From: Thermobifida halotolerans
GTDB taxonomy: Bacteria; Actinomycetota; Actinomycetes; Streptosporangiales; Streptosporangiaceae
Assembly (NCBI RefSeq): GCF_003574835.2
Contig: NZ_CP063196.1
Location: 2,604,001-2,668,000, forward strand
Length of the DNA stretch: 64,000 bases
Direction of reading: 5' to 3'
In this document: one piece after another, positions 34,782-43,835 of the stretch
Numbering within the stretch: the stretch's first letter is position 1
Layout of the letters: each line of letters begins with the position of its first letter
Position numbers and translations under genes: made by a program
The notes under the pieces: model-generated
What the model was told of the DNA's origin: nothing
Databases searched by the model: none
Seen by the model: the letters and a program-made list of their open reading frames with translations, nothing else

Positions 34782-36063
34782 GGGCAGCCGCACCGACGGA
34801 GTCGGCGGCGACCTCCTCCAGCCTGCGCCGCAGATGCGCCCGTTCGGGTTCGGTCCGGGCGAGGTCGAGTGCCTGCCGGTAGAGCGCCGCGGCCTCGACC
34901 GTGCGGCCGAGCCGGTGCAGCAGATCGGCCCGCGCGACCGCGTAGGGGGCGTAGTCGCGCAGCCGGGGTTCGTCGGCCAGTCCCTCCAGCAGCGTCAGCC
35001 CCACCCCGAGACCGTCGCGCATCGCCACCGCCACGGCCCGGTTCACGGCGACGACCGGAGACGGGATGAGGGTGAGCAGCACGTCGTAGAGCGCCACGAT
35101 CTGCGGCCAGTCGGTGGTCGCGAGATCCGCGGCCTCGTCGTGCAGCGCGGCGATGGCGGCCTGCACCCCGTAGGGGCCGGGCGGGCCGCCGCTCAACGCG
35201 ACGGGCACCAGGGCGAGGCCCTCCTCGATCATCACGCGGTCCCAGCGGGTGCGGTCCTGCTCGTCGAGCAGCACGAGTTCGCCGCGCGGACCGGTCCGCG
35301 CGGCGCGCCGCGCGTGGACCAGCAGCATCAACCCGAGCAGGCCCGCGGTCTCCCGCTGGTCGGGCAGCAGGCGGCGCAGGATGCGCGCCAGTCGGATCGC
35401 CTCGTCCGCGAGGTCGAGCCGCTGCAACTCCTGTCCCGAACTGGCCGCGTACCCCTCGGTGAAGACCGAGTAGACAACCTGGAGCACCCCGGGCAGCCGC
35501 TGCGGCAGATCCTCGACGCCGGGCACGCGGAACGGGATGCGGGCCTGGCGGATCTTCCGCTTCGCCCGGGTGATCCGCTTGGCCATCGTCTCAACCGGCA
35601 CCAGGAAGGCCCGCGCGACCTCGGGTGTGGTCAGCCCGGCGAGGCAGCGCAGGGTCAACGCCACGCGGTCCTCTCCAGACAGCGCCGGATGCGCGCAGGT
35701 GAAGAAGAGCAGCAGCCGCTCGTCGGGCAGGCCGCTGGTGTCCTCGGGCGGGGCGGGGGCCGCCCGGTCGGCGTCCACCTGCAGCACGGCGAGCCGCGCG
35801 GCGTAGGCCCGGTCCCGCCGCAGCCGGTCGACGGCCCTGCGCCGCGCCGTGGTCATCAGCCACGCGCCCGGCTTGGGGGGCACGCCCTGGACCGGCCAGT
35901 GCACCAGCGCGGCCTCCAGCGCCTCGGAGGCGACCTCCTCTGCCAGGTCGAGGTCGCCGAACCGGCGGACGAGGGCGGCCAGCAGCCGACCGTGCTCCTC
36001 CCGGAACACTGCTTCCACGGCCGACTCCGCGGAGCCCGCGTGTCCCCTGTGCACCGGTGTCAC
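34765..36063 (-). CDS. ECF42-type RNA polymerase sigma factor (DUF6596)
   Basis: A 432-residue sigma factor. Sigma-2 (residues about 10-80: FREEHGRLLAALVRRFGDLDLAEEVA.EAL, then PGAWLMTTARRRAVDRLRRD) is followed by sigma-4 (LTLRCLAGLTTPEVARAFLV, MAKRITRAKRKIR) and the roughly 200-residue C-terminal DUF6596/TPR-like extension that defines the ECF42 group (VYSVFTEGYAAS, LLLVHARRAARTG, AIAALHDEA). This group lacks an anti-sigma factor and is nearly always preceded by a YCII (DGPF) protein gene, as here. GTG 36063 overlaps the YCII stop by 4 bases. Confidence 0.92.
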   Translation of the reverse strand: MTPVHRGHAGSAESAVEAVFREEHGRLLAALVRRFGDLDLAEEVASEALEAALVHWPVQGVPPKPGAWLMTTARRRAVDRLRRDRAYAARLAVLQVDADRAAPAPPEDTSGLPDERLLLFFTCAHPALSGEDRVALTLRCLAGLTTPEVARAFLVPVETMAKRITRAKRKIRQARIPFRVPGVEDLPQRLPGVLQVVYSVFTEGYAASSGQELQRLDLADEAIRLARILRRLLPDQRETAGLLGLMLLVHARRAARTGPRGELVLLDEQDRTRWDRVMIEEGLALVPVALSGGPPGPYGVQAAIAALHDEAADLATTDWPQIVALYDVLLTLIPSPVVAVNRAVAVAMRDGLGVGLTLLEGLADEPRLRDYAPYAVARADLLHRLGRTVEAAALYRQALDLARTEPERAHLRRRLEEVAADSVGAAAPEERT

Positions 36064-36416
36064 ACCTCGAACTCGGCGACCGGCCGCACCACGACCGAAC
36101 CGCCGCCGCGCGCCCCCGGGCAGCGGGCGGCCCACTCCAGCGCGGCGTCCAGGTCGGGCACGTCGATCACGTAGTAGCCGCCCAGCACCTCGCGGGTCTC
36201 GGCGAACGGCCCGTCGGTGACGGTGCGCTCCCCCGTCGGCCCGACCCGGACGGCCGTGGCGGTGGTCAGGTCCGCCAGCGAGTGCCCGGACACGTGGACT
36301 CCCGCCTCCTGCACGGCCCTGTCGTAGGCCATCCAGTCCTCGACCGAGGACCGGCACGCTTCGGCGGCCTCGGCGTCGGTCGTCGCGGCGCTGTTGATCA
36401 GCAGCATGTACTTCAC
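36060..36416 (-). CDS. YCII/DGPF-domain protein, partner of the ECF42 sigma factor
   Basis: A 118-residue YciI-like protein with the DGPF motif in context (TVTDGPFAETREVLGGYYVID) and the start KYMLLINSA. YCII proteins form small dimeric barrels; members beside ECF42 genes are thought to act as its signal-linked partner or target, but the chemistry is unknown. GTG 36416 has a GGAGTT site. It is translationally coupled to the sigma factor. Confidence 0.9.
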   Translation of the reverse strand: MKYMLLINSAATTDAEAAEACRSSVEDWMAYDRAVQEAGVHVSGHSLADLTTATAVRVGPTGERTVTDGPFAETREVLGGYYVIDVPDLDAALEWAARCPGARGGGSVVVRPVAEFEV

Positions 36417-36776
36417 GGTTCAACTCCAGGTCCTGTCACGGCGGGTCGTTTCTCGCACGGCGCGGTCACCGTACGCCATCACCACGAACGGGGCACGGCC
36501 GGATGGACACCGCACCGCGAGATTTCTTCACCGGGATTCGGGGCAGGCCCCTTCCCGTTCCGCCGACGGCCTCGCCCCGCCGGTCGCGGACGGTCTGCCG
36601 CGCCCGCACCACGGTCCGCGGTGCGGGCCGTCTGCGCAGCGTCGCTGCGGACGGTTCCGCAGAGACTCTGCGGCGGGGCGCGATATCGCCGTCCCCTGCC
36701 AACGATCAGGTCTGCGGCGCGGCCCAGGTCTTGCGCCCCGTCACGGGAAACCGCCTGCGGTCTCACGAACGGACCC
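36417..36776. other. Gene-free stretch upstream of the YCII gene
   Basis: About 360 bases with only chance open frames. They probably hold the minus-strand promoter of the YCII-sigma operon near 36430-36480. No repeat, RNA or conserved protein segment is recognised here. Confidence 0.5.
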
Positions 36777-37042
36777 CTGCGCCTTCTGCGCGATCGCCGC
36801 CGGGGACGCGCTCTGCCATCCGATCTGGGAGGACGAGCACCACCTGGCGTTTCTGTCGATCTTTCCCAACACCGAGGGGGGCTCGGTGGTGATCCCCAAG
36901 GCCCACCAGCCCAGCTACGTGGTCCGGATGGACACCGACGCCTACCTCGCCCTGCACCCGCTACCGGGGATACCTGTCCTCCCGCGCCGACGACGCCGAA
37001 CCCGCGGCCCTGGCCGAACGCGTCAGGGAAGCGGGCCGGTAG
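36777..37042 (+). pseudogene. Broken second copy of the HIT (MccH-like) gene
   Basis: Bases 36777-36959 are nearly identical to 33928-34109 of the intact HIT gene (the AFCAIAAGD..CHPIWEDEH to DAYLALH region). About 185 bases including the catalytic HAHAK segment are then missing, and the sequence resumes at the codons for RYRGYLSS with a further 9-base deletion, ending in TAG 37042. The deletion changes the frame, so the C-terminal part is out of frame. No start codon or ribosome-binding site precedes the homology. It is a decayed duplicate. Confidence 0.85.
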
Positions 37043-37165
37043 AAGCGCCTCTCCTGCCACATCGAGGTCTGATGGTCGGATTCCACGGCGGATACGGTTC
37101 CGCCGCCACTCCCGGCAAGGCCGAGGCATTCCACAAAAACCCTCCAAAAACGGGACACCACCGGC

Positions 37166-37188
37166 TGCCGGTGGCCGGTCGAGGCGCC
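37166..37188. repeat. 23-bp repeat shared with 14779-14801
   Basis: Identical to 14779-14801. It lies about 100 bases from the transposase fragment, with the flanking CAAAAACCCTCC also partly shared. Possibly an insertion-sequence or MITE remnant. Confidence 0.5.
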
Positions 37189-37289
37189 AACCCGTGGGAG
37201 CCCGCCCCGGACGCCGGGGTGGAGTACCTCACCCATCCTCGGGACCCCCGCACCCGCCGCAGAACCCGACACCCACACCTCAGTCAGGG

Positions 37290-37455
37290 CGTCCAGTTGG
37301 CCCGGCAGGGCCGGTAGGGCGTCGAGTCCGCTGGTGGAAGCGGGGACCTGGACCTGGGCGGCCAGGCGGCGGTCAGGGGTCAGGGCCGACATGGGGTGGA
37401 TCGCGGCGGTGTCGGTACGAGCCGATCCGCGTAGGGTCCTGCCGTCCACAGCCAT
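37290..37455 (-). pseudogene. ISAs1-family transposase fragment
   Basis: From ATG 37455 the minus strand reads MAVDGRTLRGSARTDTAAIH and LAAQVQVPASTSGLDALPAL. This matches the central block of ISAs1-family (H-repeat) transposases, where A-x-DGKTLRGS begins the DDE catalytic region and the later part reads V-x-AKTNEI-x-x-LP. Nothing upstream encodes the N-terminus and the frame degenerates after about 55 residues. It is a non-functional remnant between the HIT pseudogene and trkH. Confidence 0.65.
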
Positions 37456-37506
37456 GACAGACAGGGGTGGTGTCAGACACGGCGGGCCAGGCTCCGGGGA
37501 GTTGGA

Positions 37507-38955
37507 TCAGCCGACGATGGCGCGCTCTTCGGGGTATTCGAACCGGCGCGTCGTGTGGCGCAGCGCCAGGGCGGAGGCGAGGGTGATCGGGCCGACGCGA
37601 CCGGCGAACATCAGCAGACACAGCAGGTACTGCCCCGCGGCCGGGAGGTCGGCGGTGATGCCAGTGGACAGCCCCACCGTGGCGAAGGCGGAGATCACCT
37701 CGAACAGGAGTTGGTCCAGGGTGAAGGGGGTGATGGTCATCATGACCAGCGTGGACACGAACACGGTCCCTATCGCCAGCAGCGCGACCACGATCGCCTG
37801 CCGCTCGACGCCCCGGGCGAGTCGGCGGTGGCCCACGTGCACGGCGGACTCGCCTCGGACGCTGGCGTAGACCACGAACGCCAGCAGCGAGAACGTGGTG
37901 ACCTTGATGCCACCGGCCGTGCCTCCGCTGCCGCCTCCGATGAACATGAGCATGTCGGTGACGAACAGTGTCTGCGTCTGGAACTCGGCGGTGTCGAGGC
38001 TGTTGAACCCGGCGGTGCGGGTCACCACGCTGTGGAAGAACCCCGACAGGATCTTCTCGCCGATGCTCATGGGTCCGAGCGTCCCGGCCTTGTTCCACTC
38101 CAGCGCGGTGGTCGTGACCGTGCCGACCGCCAGCAGGACTCCGCTGGTCCACAGGGTGATCCGGGTGTGCAGCGACAGCCGCTTCCCGGCTCCGGTCCGC
38201 CGGGTGCGGGTCCGCCGCCACAGTTCTATCCACACCGGGAAGCCGAGACCGCCCGAGACCACCGCGAACGCGAGCGGCAGGATGATCCACGGATCGGTGG
38301 CGAACCCCATGACGCTGTCGGAGTACAGCGCGAACCCGGCGTTGTTGAACGCCGACACCGCGTGGAACAGGCCGTGGTAGAGCGCCTGTTCCGGTGGATA
38401 GCCGTAGCCGGCGAGGAACCGCAGCGTCAGCGCCACGGCGGTGACGGCCTCGAACAGCAGGCTGAAGCCGATGATCCCCAGGACCGCCCTGCGTACGTCG
38501 CCCAGGGTCCAGGCTTTGGTCTCCGCTTCGGCGGAGAGCTGTACCCGCAGGTTGATCCGTTGCCGCACCAGCAGGATCAGTGTCGTGGTCAGGGTCATGA
38601 TGCCCAGTCCGCCGATCTGGATGAGCACCAGGATCACCCATTCGCCGAGAAACGACCAGTACGCGGGGGTGTCCACGATGATCAGACCGGTCACGCACAC
38701 CGCCGAGACCGCGGTGAACAGGGCGGTGGTGAAGTCCGTCGCCGTCCCTGTCTGCGAGGCCGCGGGCAGCATCAGCATGGCCGTGCCGAGTGTGATCAGA
38801 ATCGCGAACGTGGCCACGGTCACCTGGGGAGATCTACGCCACGCCCGGATTCTGGGCGAACGGGACAGCTTCCTCCTGTCCTCCTGCTTCCTGCTGGTCC
38901 GTCTGCGACGGCGGGACCGTGCCGATCTGTCAGTACTGCCCGTACGTACCGCCAA
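37507..38955 (-). CDS. TrkH/KtrB-type potassium uptake channel subunit
   Basis: A roughly 482-residue membrane protein with four M1-P-M2 repeats. The P-loop/filter Gly segments are visible as FTAVSAVCVTGLIIVDT, FHAVSAFNNAGFALYSD, FHSVVTRTAGFNSLDT and FEVISAFATVGLSTGIT. It moves K+ through the membrane together with a cytosolic TrkA/KtrA ring protein, not in this window. The N-terminus is uncertain: I prefer TTG 38955, which has GGGGGAAG at good spacing; a GTG at 39033 is in frame, but the codons between show poor bias. Confidence 0.88.
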   Translation of the reverse strand: MAVRTGSTDRSARSRRRRRTSRKQEDRRKLSRSPRIRAWRRSPQVTVATFAILITLGTAMLMLPAASQTGTATDFTTALFTAVSAVCVTGLIIVDTPAYWSFLGEWVILVLIQIGGLGIMTLTTTLILLVRQRINLRVQLSAEAETKAWTLGDVRRAVLGIIGFSLLFEAVTAVALTLRFLAGYGYPPEQALYHGLFHAVSAFNNAGFALYSDSVMGFATDPWIILPLAFAVVSGGLGFPVWIELWRRTRTRRTGAGKRLSLHTRITLWTSGVLLAVGTVTTTALEWNKAGTLGPMSIGEKILSGFFHSVVTRTAGFNSLDTAEFQTQTLFVTDMLMFIGGGSGGTAGGIKVTTFSLLAFVVYASVRGESAVHVGHRRLARGVERQAIVVALLAIGTVFVSTLVMMTITPFTLDQLLFEVISAFATVGLSTGITADLPAAGQYLLCLLMFAGRVGPITLASALALRHTTRRFEYPEERAIVG

Positions 38956-39111
38956 CTTCTTCCCCCATCGGCATCCAGCTCCGGCTGCTTCCCCGAGCCG
39001 GTCCCGGGCACCTCTGTGAACAGCGCCGAACACCTCAGAGGCAAGCTGATTCTGCTCCTCGGCCGGATGGCTGGGAAAGAGGGTAAGCGGTCAGGACAGG
39101 AGCATTGAGAC

Positions 39112-39156
39112 CGGCGCCAGGGGTCCACAAACACGGAAGACGGACCCCTGGCGCCG
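39112..39156 (-). terminator. Terminator hairpin after the MMPL gene
   Basis: A perfect 15-bp stem (39112-39126 with 39142-39156) and a 15-base loop lie 45 bases past the MMPL stop, before the trkH promoter region. Confidence 0.65.
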
Positions 39157-39200
39157 AGATCGTCTCTCCGGCCCTTTGCCCGATGCAGGGAGGGGGTCTC

Positions 39201-41405
39201 TCAGGAGCCGACCCTCGCCCCGGTCTCCTCGGCCTCCCTCTCCTGGCGCTCCCGCGGGTTCTCCTCGCTCTCGGTGATGCCGACGCGGTCGTGCAGCCAG
39301 CGCAGCGGGCGGGGCAGCCACCAGTTGGCGCCGCCGAGCAGGCGCATCGTGGCGGGCACCAGCAGGGCGCGGACCAGGGTGGCGTCCACGACCACCGCCA
39401 TCGCCAACCCGATGCCGATGATCTTGAGGAACAGCAGGCCGGAGGCGCCCATCGCGACCAGCACCACGATGAGCAGCAGCGCGGCGCTGGTGATGATGCG
39501 CCCGGTACGCTGCAGGCCGACCGCGACCGAGTGGGTGTTGTCGCCGGTGGCCAGGTACTCCTCGCGGACCCGGCTGAGCAGGAACAGCTCGTAGTCCATG
39601 GCCAGGCCGAAGGCGACGATGATGATGAGCACCAGGTAGGTGGGGTCGATGGTGCCGACCGCGTCGAAACCGAGCAGGTCGGCCAGGTGGCCCTCCTGGA
39701 AGCCCCAGATGACCACGCCCAGCGACGCGCCCAGCGACAGAAAGCCCATGACGACCGCCTTGAGGGGCAGCACGACCGAGCCGAACGCCAGGAACAGCAG
39801 GACCAGGGTGCTCAGCGAGACGAACAGCAGGGTCGTGGGCACCGTCTCGACGATGGCGTCGACGTTGTCGAGCTGCTGCGCCGCCGCTCCGCCGACCAGG
39901 ACCTCCTCAGCGCCCTCCGGAGCGTCGGCGTCGCGTACCGCCCGCACCAGGTCGGCGGTGGAGTCGTCGTCGATCTCGCCCTCGTAGGCGACGGTCAGGT
40001 GCGCGGCCTCGCCCTCGGCCCGGACGAGCTGGGCGCCCTCGGAGCCGTCCAGGTCGGCCAGCTCCTCGGCGAAGGCGGCGAGGTCGGCCTGGTCGACCTC
40101 GCCGGTGACCACGACGTCGATCTGCCCGGTGCCGCCCGCCGGGAAGTCCTCCTCCAGGATCTCGGTGGCCTGTCGGCTCTCGGCGTCGGCGGGCAGGTAG
40201 CGCTGGTCGGTGGTGCCGACGTCCAGCGAGGTGAGCGCCGAGGCGAACGCGACGAGCACGGCGGCGACGGTGAGCAGGTACAGCACCGGGCGGCGCATGA
40301 CGCTGTGCGCCAGCCGCGACCAGCCGCCGACGCGGTCGTCGGCGTCCGCGCCGGAGCGCCTCCGGCCGAACAGGGGCAGCCGCAGCGCGTCGATGCGGCG
40401 GCCGACGACCGACAGCAGGGCCGGGAGCACGACGAGCGCCGCGATCAGGTCGAACACCACGACCGCGATGCCACCCAGGCCGATGGAGCGCAGGATGGGC
40501 TGCGGGAAGAACAGCAGTCCGGCGAAGGCGATGAGGACGGTGACGCCGGAGAAGGCGACGGTCCGGCCCGCGGTGGCCAGGGTGACGGGCACGGCGGCGG
40601 CGACGTCGCCGGTGCGGCGCATCTCCTCGCGGAACCGGCTGACCAGGAACAGACCGTAGTCGATGGCCAGGCCCAGGCCCAGGATGGTGGCCACGTTGAC
40701 GGCGAACACCGACACCTCGGTGACCTGGGTGAGCGCGCGCAGCAGCACCATCGCGCCCAGCACCGCCAGGCCGCCGACGGCCAGCGGCATCAGGGCGGCG
40801 ACCACCCCGCCGAAGATGACGACGAGCAGCACCAGCAGCAGCGGCAGGGAGATGAGTTCGGCGCGCACGACGTCGGACTCGGCCTGCTCGGACAGTTCGC
40901 TCTCGATCGCCAGCGAGCCGCCGACGCGGGTCGTCAGCGTCTCGGCTTCGAGGTCGTCGGCGATCGCCTCGAAGGACTCCATCCGCTCGGCCCTGTCCTC
41001 GCCCTCCAGGGTGAGGGGCACGTACACGGCGTGCCGGTCCTCGGAGACCAGCGCGCCGCGCTGGAGTTCGCCGAGGTCCGGGTCCAGGTAGCTGGTGACC
41101 GAGGCGACGCGGTCGTCGGACAGGCGGTCGAGCACGTCCTGGACCTCTTCGGCGAACTCGGGGTCGTCGACGGTCAGGTCGTCGCTGCGGTACACGGCCA
41201 CGACGTCCACCGCGTCGTGCCCCAGTTCCTCCTCGATCACCTCGGTGGCCCTGGTGGACTCCGCGTCGGGGTCCTCGAATCCCCCGTCGCTGACCGCGCC
41301 GAACAGGCCGGTGCCCCACAGGGCGGCGAACACGATGAACGCCCCCGTGGCCAGGAGCACCCAGATCCGTCCCCGATGGGTGGACCGGCCGAGCGCAGAG
41401 AACAT
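39201..41405 (-). CDS. MMPL/RND-family membrane transporter
   Basis: A 734-residue transporter with 12 helices in the RND layout: helix 1 (VLLATGAFIVFAALWG), a large outside domain (residues about 40-170), helices 2-6 with the GLGLAIDYGLFLVSRFREE motif (proton-relay Asp-Tyr), a second outside domain, and helices 8-12 with the equivalent VAFGLAMDYELFLLSRVREEY. It resembles MmpL/ActII-3 exporters of lipids or drugs. It is divergent from a TetR gene that probably represses it. ATG 41405 follows GAGGGAG. Confidence 0.92.
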   Translation of the reverse strand: MFSALGRSTHRGRIWVLLATGAFIVFAALWGTGLFGAVSDGGFEDPDAESTRATEVIEEELGHDAVDVVAVYRSDDLTVDDPEFAEEVQDVLDRLSDDRVASVTSYLDPDLGELQRGALVSEDRHAVYVPLTLEGEDRAERMESFEAIADDLEAETLTTRVGGSLAIESELSEQAESDVVRAELISLPLLLVLLVVIFGGVVAALMPLAVGGLAVLGAMVLLRALTQVTEVSVFAVNVATILGLGLAIDYGLFLVSRFREEMRRTGDVAAAVPVTLATAGRTVAFSGVTVLIAFAGLLFFPQPILRSIGLGGIAVVVFDLIAALVVLPALLSVVGRRIDALRLPLFGRRRSGADADDRVGGWSRLAHSVMRRPVLYLLTVAAVLVAFASALTSLDVGTTDQRYLPADAESRQATEILEEDFPAGGTGQIDVVVTGEVDQADLAAFAEELADLDGSEGAQLVRAEGEAAHLTVAYEGEIDDDSTADLVRAVRDADAPEGAEEVLVGGAAAQQLDNVDAIVETVPTTLLFVSLSTLVLLFLAFGSVVLPLKAVVMGFLSLGASLGVVIWGFQEGHLADLLGFDAVGTIDPTYLVLIIIVAFGLAMDYELFLLSRVREEYLATGDNTHSVAVGLQRTGRIITSAALLLIVVLVAMGASGLLFLKIIGIGLAMAVVVDATLVRALLVPATMRLLGGANWWLPRPLRWLHDRVGITESEENPRERQEREAEETGARVGS

Positions 41406-41437
41406 GGACGTGTCTCCCTCGGTGTTAATTTGTGGTA

Positions 41438-41465
41438 AATGGCGATAATCTCAGCAAACGCCGTT
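41438..41465. promoter_or_regulatory. Inverted-repeat operator candidate between MMPL and TetR genes
   Basis: AATGGCG (41438-41444) and CGCCGTT (41459-41465) form arms with one mismatch around a 14-base centre containing GATAAT. It is the only AT-rich stretch in the 132-bp divergent gap, fitting a TetR-type operator over both promoters. Confidence 0.45.
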
Positions 41466-41537
41466 AACTCCAGCGCACGCCGCTCACTGTACCAAGAGCG
41501 CCAGAAACAGCCACCGACACCCCGGTTGAGGAATCCC

Positions 41538-42311
41538 GTGCCAAAAGACGCAATCTCCCCTCCGTTCGGCGCCGCGCAGCCCGCCTCCCCGCAGCCGCGA
41601 CGGGTGCGGATGCGGGAGGCCACGTTCGCGGAGATCAAGGCGATCGCCCGCCGCCACCTCGTCGACCACGGCCCCGAGGGGGTCTCGCTGCGCGCGATCG
41701 CCCGGGAGATGGGGATGACCGCCCCCGCCCTGTACCGCTACTTCTCCAGCCTCAACGACCTGCTGCTGTCCCTCCAGGCGGACCTCTTCGCCGAGTTGAG
41801 CGCCCACATCACCGATGCCAGCGCTCAGGTGCCCGACGACGACGTCGACGGGCGCGTCCTGACGTCGCTGCGCGCCTTCCGCTCCTGGGCGCGGACCAAC
41901 CGCGCCGAGTTCGCCCTGCTGTTCGGCCCCCGTGGGCCGCACCACCTCTCCGGTCCGCACGAGGGGGTCGCGCTCCGGGAGGGGCAGCGCTTCGCCGCGA
42001 CCTTCCTCACCCTGTTCGACCGGCTGCTCGCGGAGGACCGGGTCCCGCTGCCCGACTCCGCCTCCTTCTCCCCCGAACTGCGCCGCCAACTGGACCTGTT
42101 CGCCGAGTGCGCCGGGTTCGGCGGCGAGAACGCCACCGAGGGGGCGCTGCGCGTGCTCACCGCCTGCTGGGTGCGGCTGTACGGGCTGGTGTGCATGGAG
42201 GTCTTCCAGAACATGGCGTTCGCCGTGGACGACATGGAGCCGCTGTTCGAGGCCGAGCTGCGCGACCTGCTGACGTCGATCGGTGTCCGATACCGGCCAC
42301 CGGGGCGCTGA
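41538..42311 (+). CDS. TetR/AcrR-family transcriptional regulator
   Basis: A 257-residue repressor. The N-terminal HTH is ATFAEIKAIARRHLVDHGPE then VSLRAIAREMGMTAPALYRYF, and the C-terminal ligand domain resembles the TetR_C_13/WHG type (FALLFGPRGPH, RVLTACWVRLYGLVCMEVF). It is likely to respond to a hydrophobic ligand and repress the divergent MMPL exporter. GTG 41538 is chosen because GAGGAA lies 7 bases upstream; the frame is open further upstream. Confidence 0.9.
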   Translation: MPKDAISPPFGAAQPASPQPRRVRMREATFAEIKAIARRHLVDHGPEGVSLRAIAREMGMTAPALYRYFSSLNDLLLSLQADLFAELSAHITDASAQVPDDDVDGRVLTSLRAFRSWARTNRAEFALLFGPRGPHHLSGPHEGVALREGQRFAATFLTLFDRLLAEDRVPLPDSASFSPELRRQLDLFAECAGFGGENATEGALRVLTACWVRLYGLVCMEVFQNMAFAVDDMEPLFEAELRDLLTSIGVRYRPPGR

Positions 42312-42438
42312 CCGGAACCGGAAGCGGCCACGAGGCGTCTCACCGGGGTGCCGACCGAAATATCCCGCACCGACCGCGGGATGTCCGAATATTGTTGACT
42401 TCTCCGCTGTCAACCCCCCGACAACGAAGGACCCTGTT

Positions 42439-43761
42439 GTGGACACGCCTCGCGGTGGTGAAGCCGCTCCGGCTCCGACCCCTCCGCCCTCGCACCCGCC
42501 CCACGAGAGCACCGGCCCGCCCCCCGCCGCGCAGCGCCCGCCCACTCCTCCGCCCCCGCAGACCGCGCCCGGCGGCCCGGCGCCCTCCCCGCAGCGCCCG
42601 CCCGCGCCCCCGGCGGCCCCCTGGGCCGCGCCCGGCGGCCCGCCCCCCGCCGTGCGGCGCCCGACCATGTCCCAGCCGCCCCAGGGACCGCCCGTCTTCG
42701 CCGGGCCGCACACGCCCGCGGCGCCCCCGCGACCGCACCACCACCCCGGCCGACCGGGTCCCGGGTCCCCCACCGGCGCCTACGGGCAGCCCGGCCCGAA
42801 CCCCGCCGCGCACCTCGCCTCCGCCGGGACCGGGGCGTGGGGGCCGTATCCCCTCCCCGCCCCGCAGCCGCCACCGCAACGGGGCGGCACGAGTCTGTGG
42901 CTCACCGCCGGCGGCTCCGCGCTCGTCGCCGCGTTCTCACTGCTGGCGTGCGTGACACTGATGACCACCACGCTGAGTGGCGGCTCCGAGGCCCAGGCGT
43001 CGGGCAAACCGCGCCGGGAGGTCCTCTACGAGGACAACTGGTTCCACACCGCCAAGGGCATCACGGTCGACGCCGCGTCCCACCCGTTCTACAACCTGGC
43101 CGCCCCCTCCCCCGTCGACTGCGACATTCCCGACTTCGACCCCTCCTCGGCGGCGGAGTGGGAGACCTTCACCGACACGATCGGTCCCTGCCTGAACGAG
43201 ATGTGGCTGGCTCCGCTCGAGGAGATGGGGCTGCGCCCGGAGGAGCCGCACTACGTGATCATGGACGAACTCCCTCCCGAACTGCGCGGCGAGTCCGAGG
43301 AGGAGGGGTTCACCCTGGCCTACTACATGGAGCACGACCTGAGCATCACCATCCTGGTGCCCAGCGTGAAGCGGCTGCTGCCGTACCCGAACATGGACGA
43401 CGAGCGCATCTGGTTCGCCCTGGTCGCCCACGAGTACGGCCACCACGTCCAGGGGGAGACCGGCCTGCTGGACGCGGCCTACGACCTGGAGCGCGACGCC
43501 GGCTCCCAGGCGGAGCAGTTGCGGGTGGGGCGGCAGATCGAACTCCAGGCCGAATGCCTCGCGGGCACGGGCACCGCCGTGGTCGACGACCACGACGCCG
43601 ACGACGTGGCGTTTGTCAACCGCAACTTCAACGAGGACACCGGGGACAGCGACACGCACGGCAGCGCCGACAACCGCGTGCACTGGTTCAACTCCGGAGC
43701 CACCGGGGAGACCATGCAGGCGTGCAACACCTTCGACTCGGAGGCCGCCCTGATCCGCTAG
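42439..43761 (+). CDS. Putative neutral zinc metallopeptidase (YpfJ family), membrane-anchored
   Basis: A 440-residue protein: a roughly 150-residue Pro-rich cytosolic N-terminus, one membrane helix (LWLTAGGSALVAAFSLLACVTLM, residues about 155-180), then an outside Zn_peptidase domain with VAHEYGHHVQGETG (HExxH zinc site) and QIELQAECLAGTGTA, which provides the third ligand. It ends after DNRVHWFNSGATGETMQACNTF. The substrate is unknown. GTG 42439 has AAGGA upstream. Confidence 0.88.
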   Translation: MDTPRGGEAAPAPTPPPSHPPHESTGPPPAAQRPPTPPPPQTAPGGPAPSPQRPPAPPAAPWAAPGGPPPAVRRPTMSQPPQGPPVFAGPHTPAAPPRPHHHPGRPGPGSPTGAYGQPGPNPAAHLASAGTGAWGPYPLPAPQPPPQRGGTSLWLTAGGSALVAAFSLLACVTLMTTTLSGGSEAQASGKPRREVLYEDNWFHTAKGITVDAASHPFYNLAAPSPVDCDIPDFDPSSAAEWETFTDTIGPCLNEMWLAPLEEMGLRPEEPHYVIMDELPPELRGESEEEGFTLAYYMEHDLSITILVPSVKRLLPYPNMDDERIWFALVAHEYGHHVQGETGLLDAAYDLERDAGSQAEQLRVGRQIELQAECLAGTGTAVVDDHDADDVAFVNRNFNEDTGDSDTHGSADNRVHWFNSGATGETMQACNTFDSEAALIR

Positions 43762-43835
43762 TGCCCCGGCCGTGCCGCCCCCGCCGGGGGTGCCTCCGTC
43801 CGAGGGCTCCGGGGCCTCCCGGGGGCGGTGGCGCC

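Noticed and set aside
34520-34793. Longer minus-strand frames (62-82 residues) over the mccA region as an extended precursor
   Set aside because: They are in other frames than the heptapeptide, show no coding bias and lack ribosome-binding sites; the strong GAGGAGGT serves only the seven-codon ORF.
37507-41405. TrkH or MMPL as the microcin exporter
   Set aside because: The MMPL protein has its own divergent TetR and terminator and lies beyond the flanking repeat; TrkH is a potassium channel.
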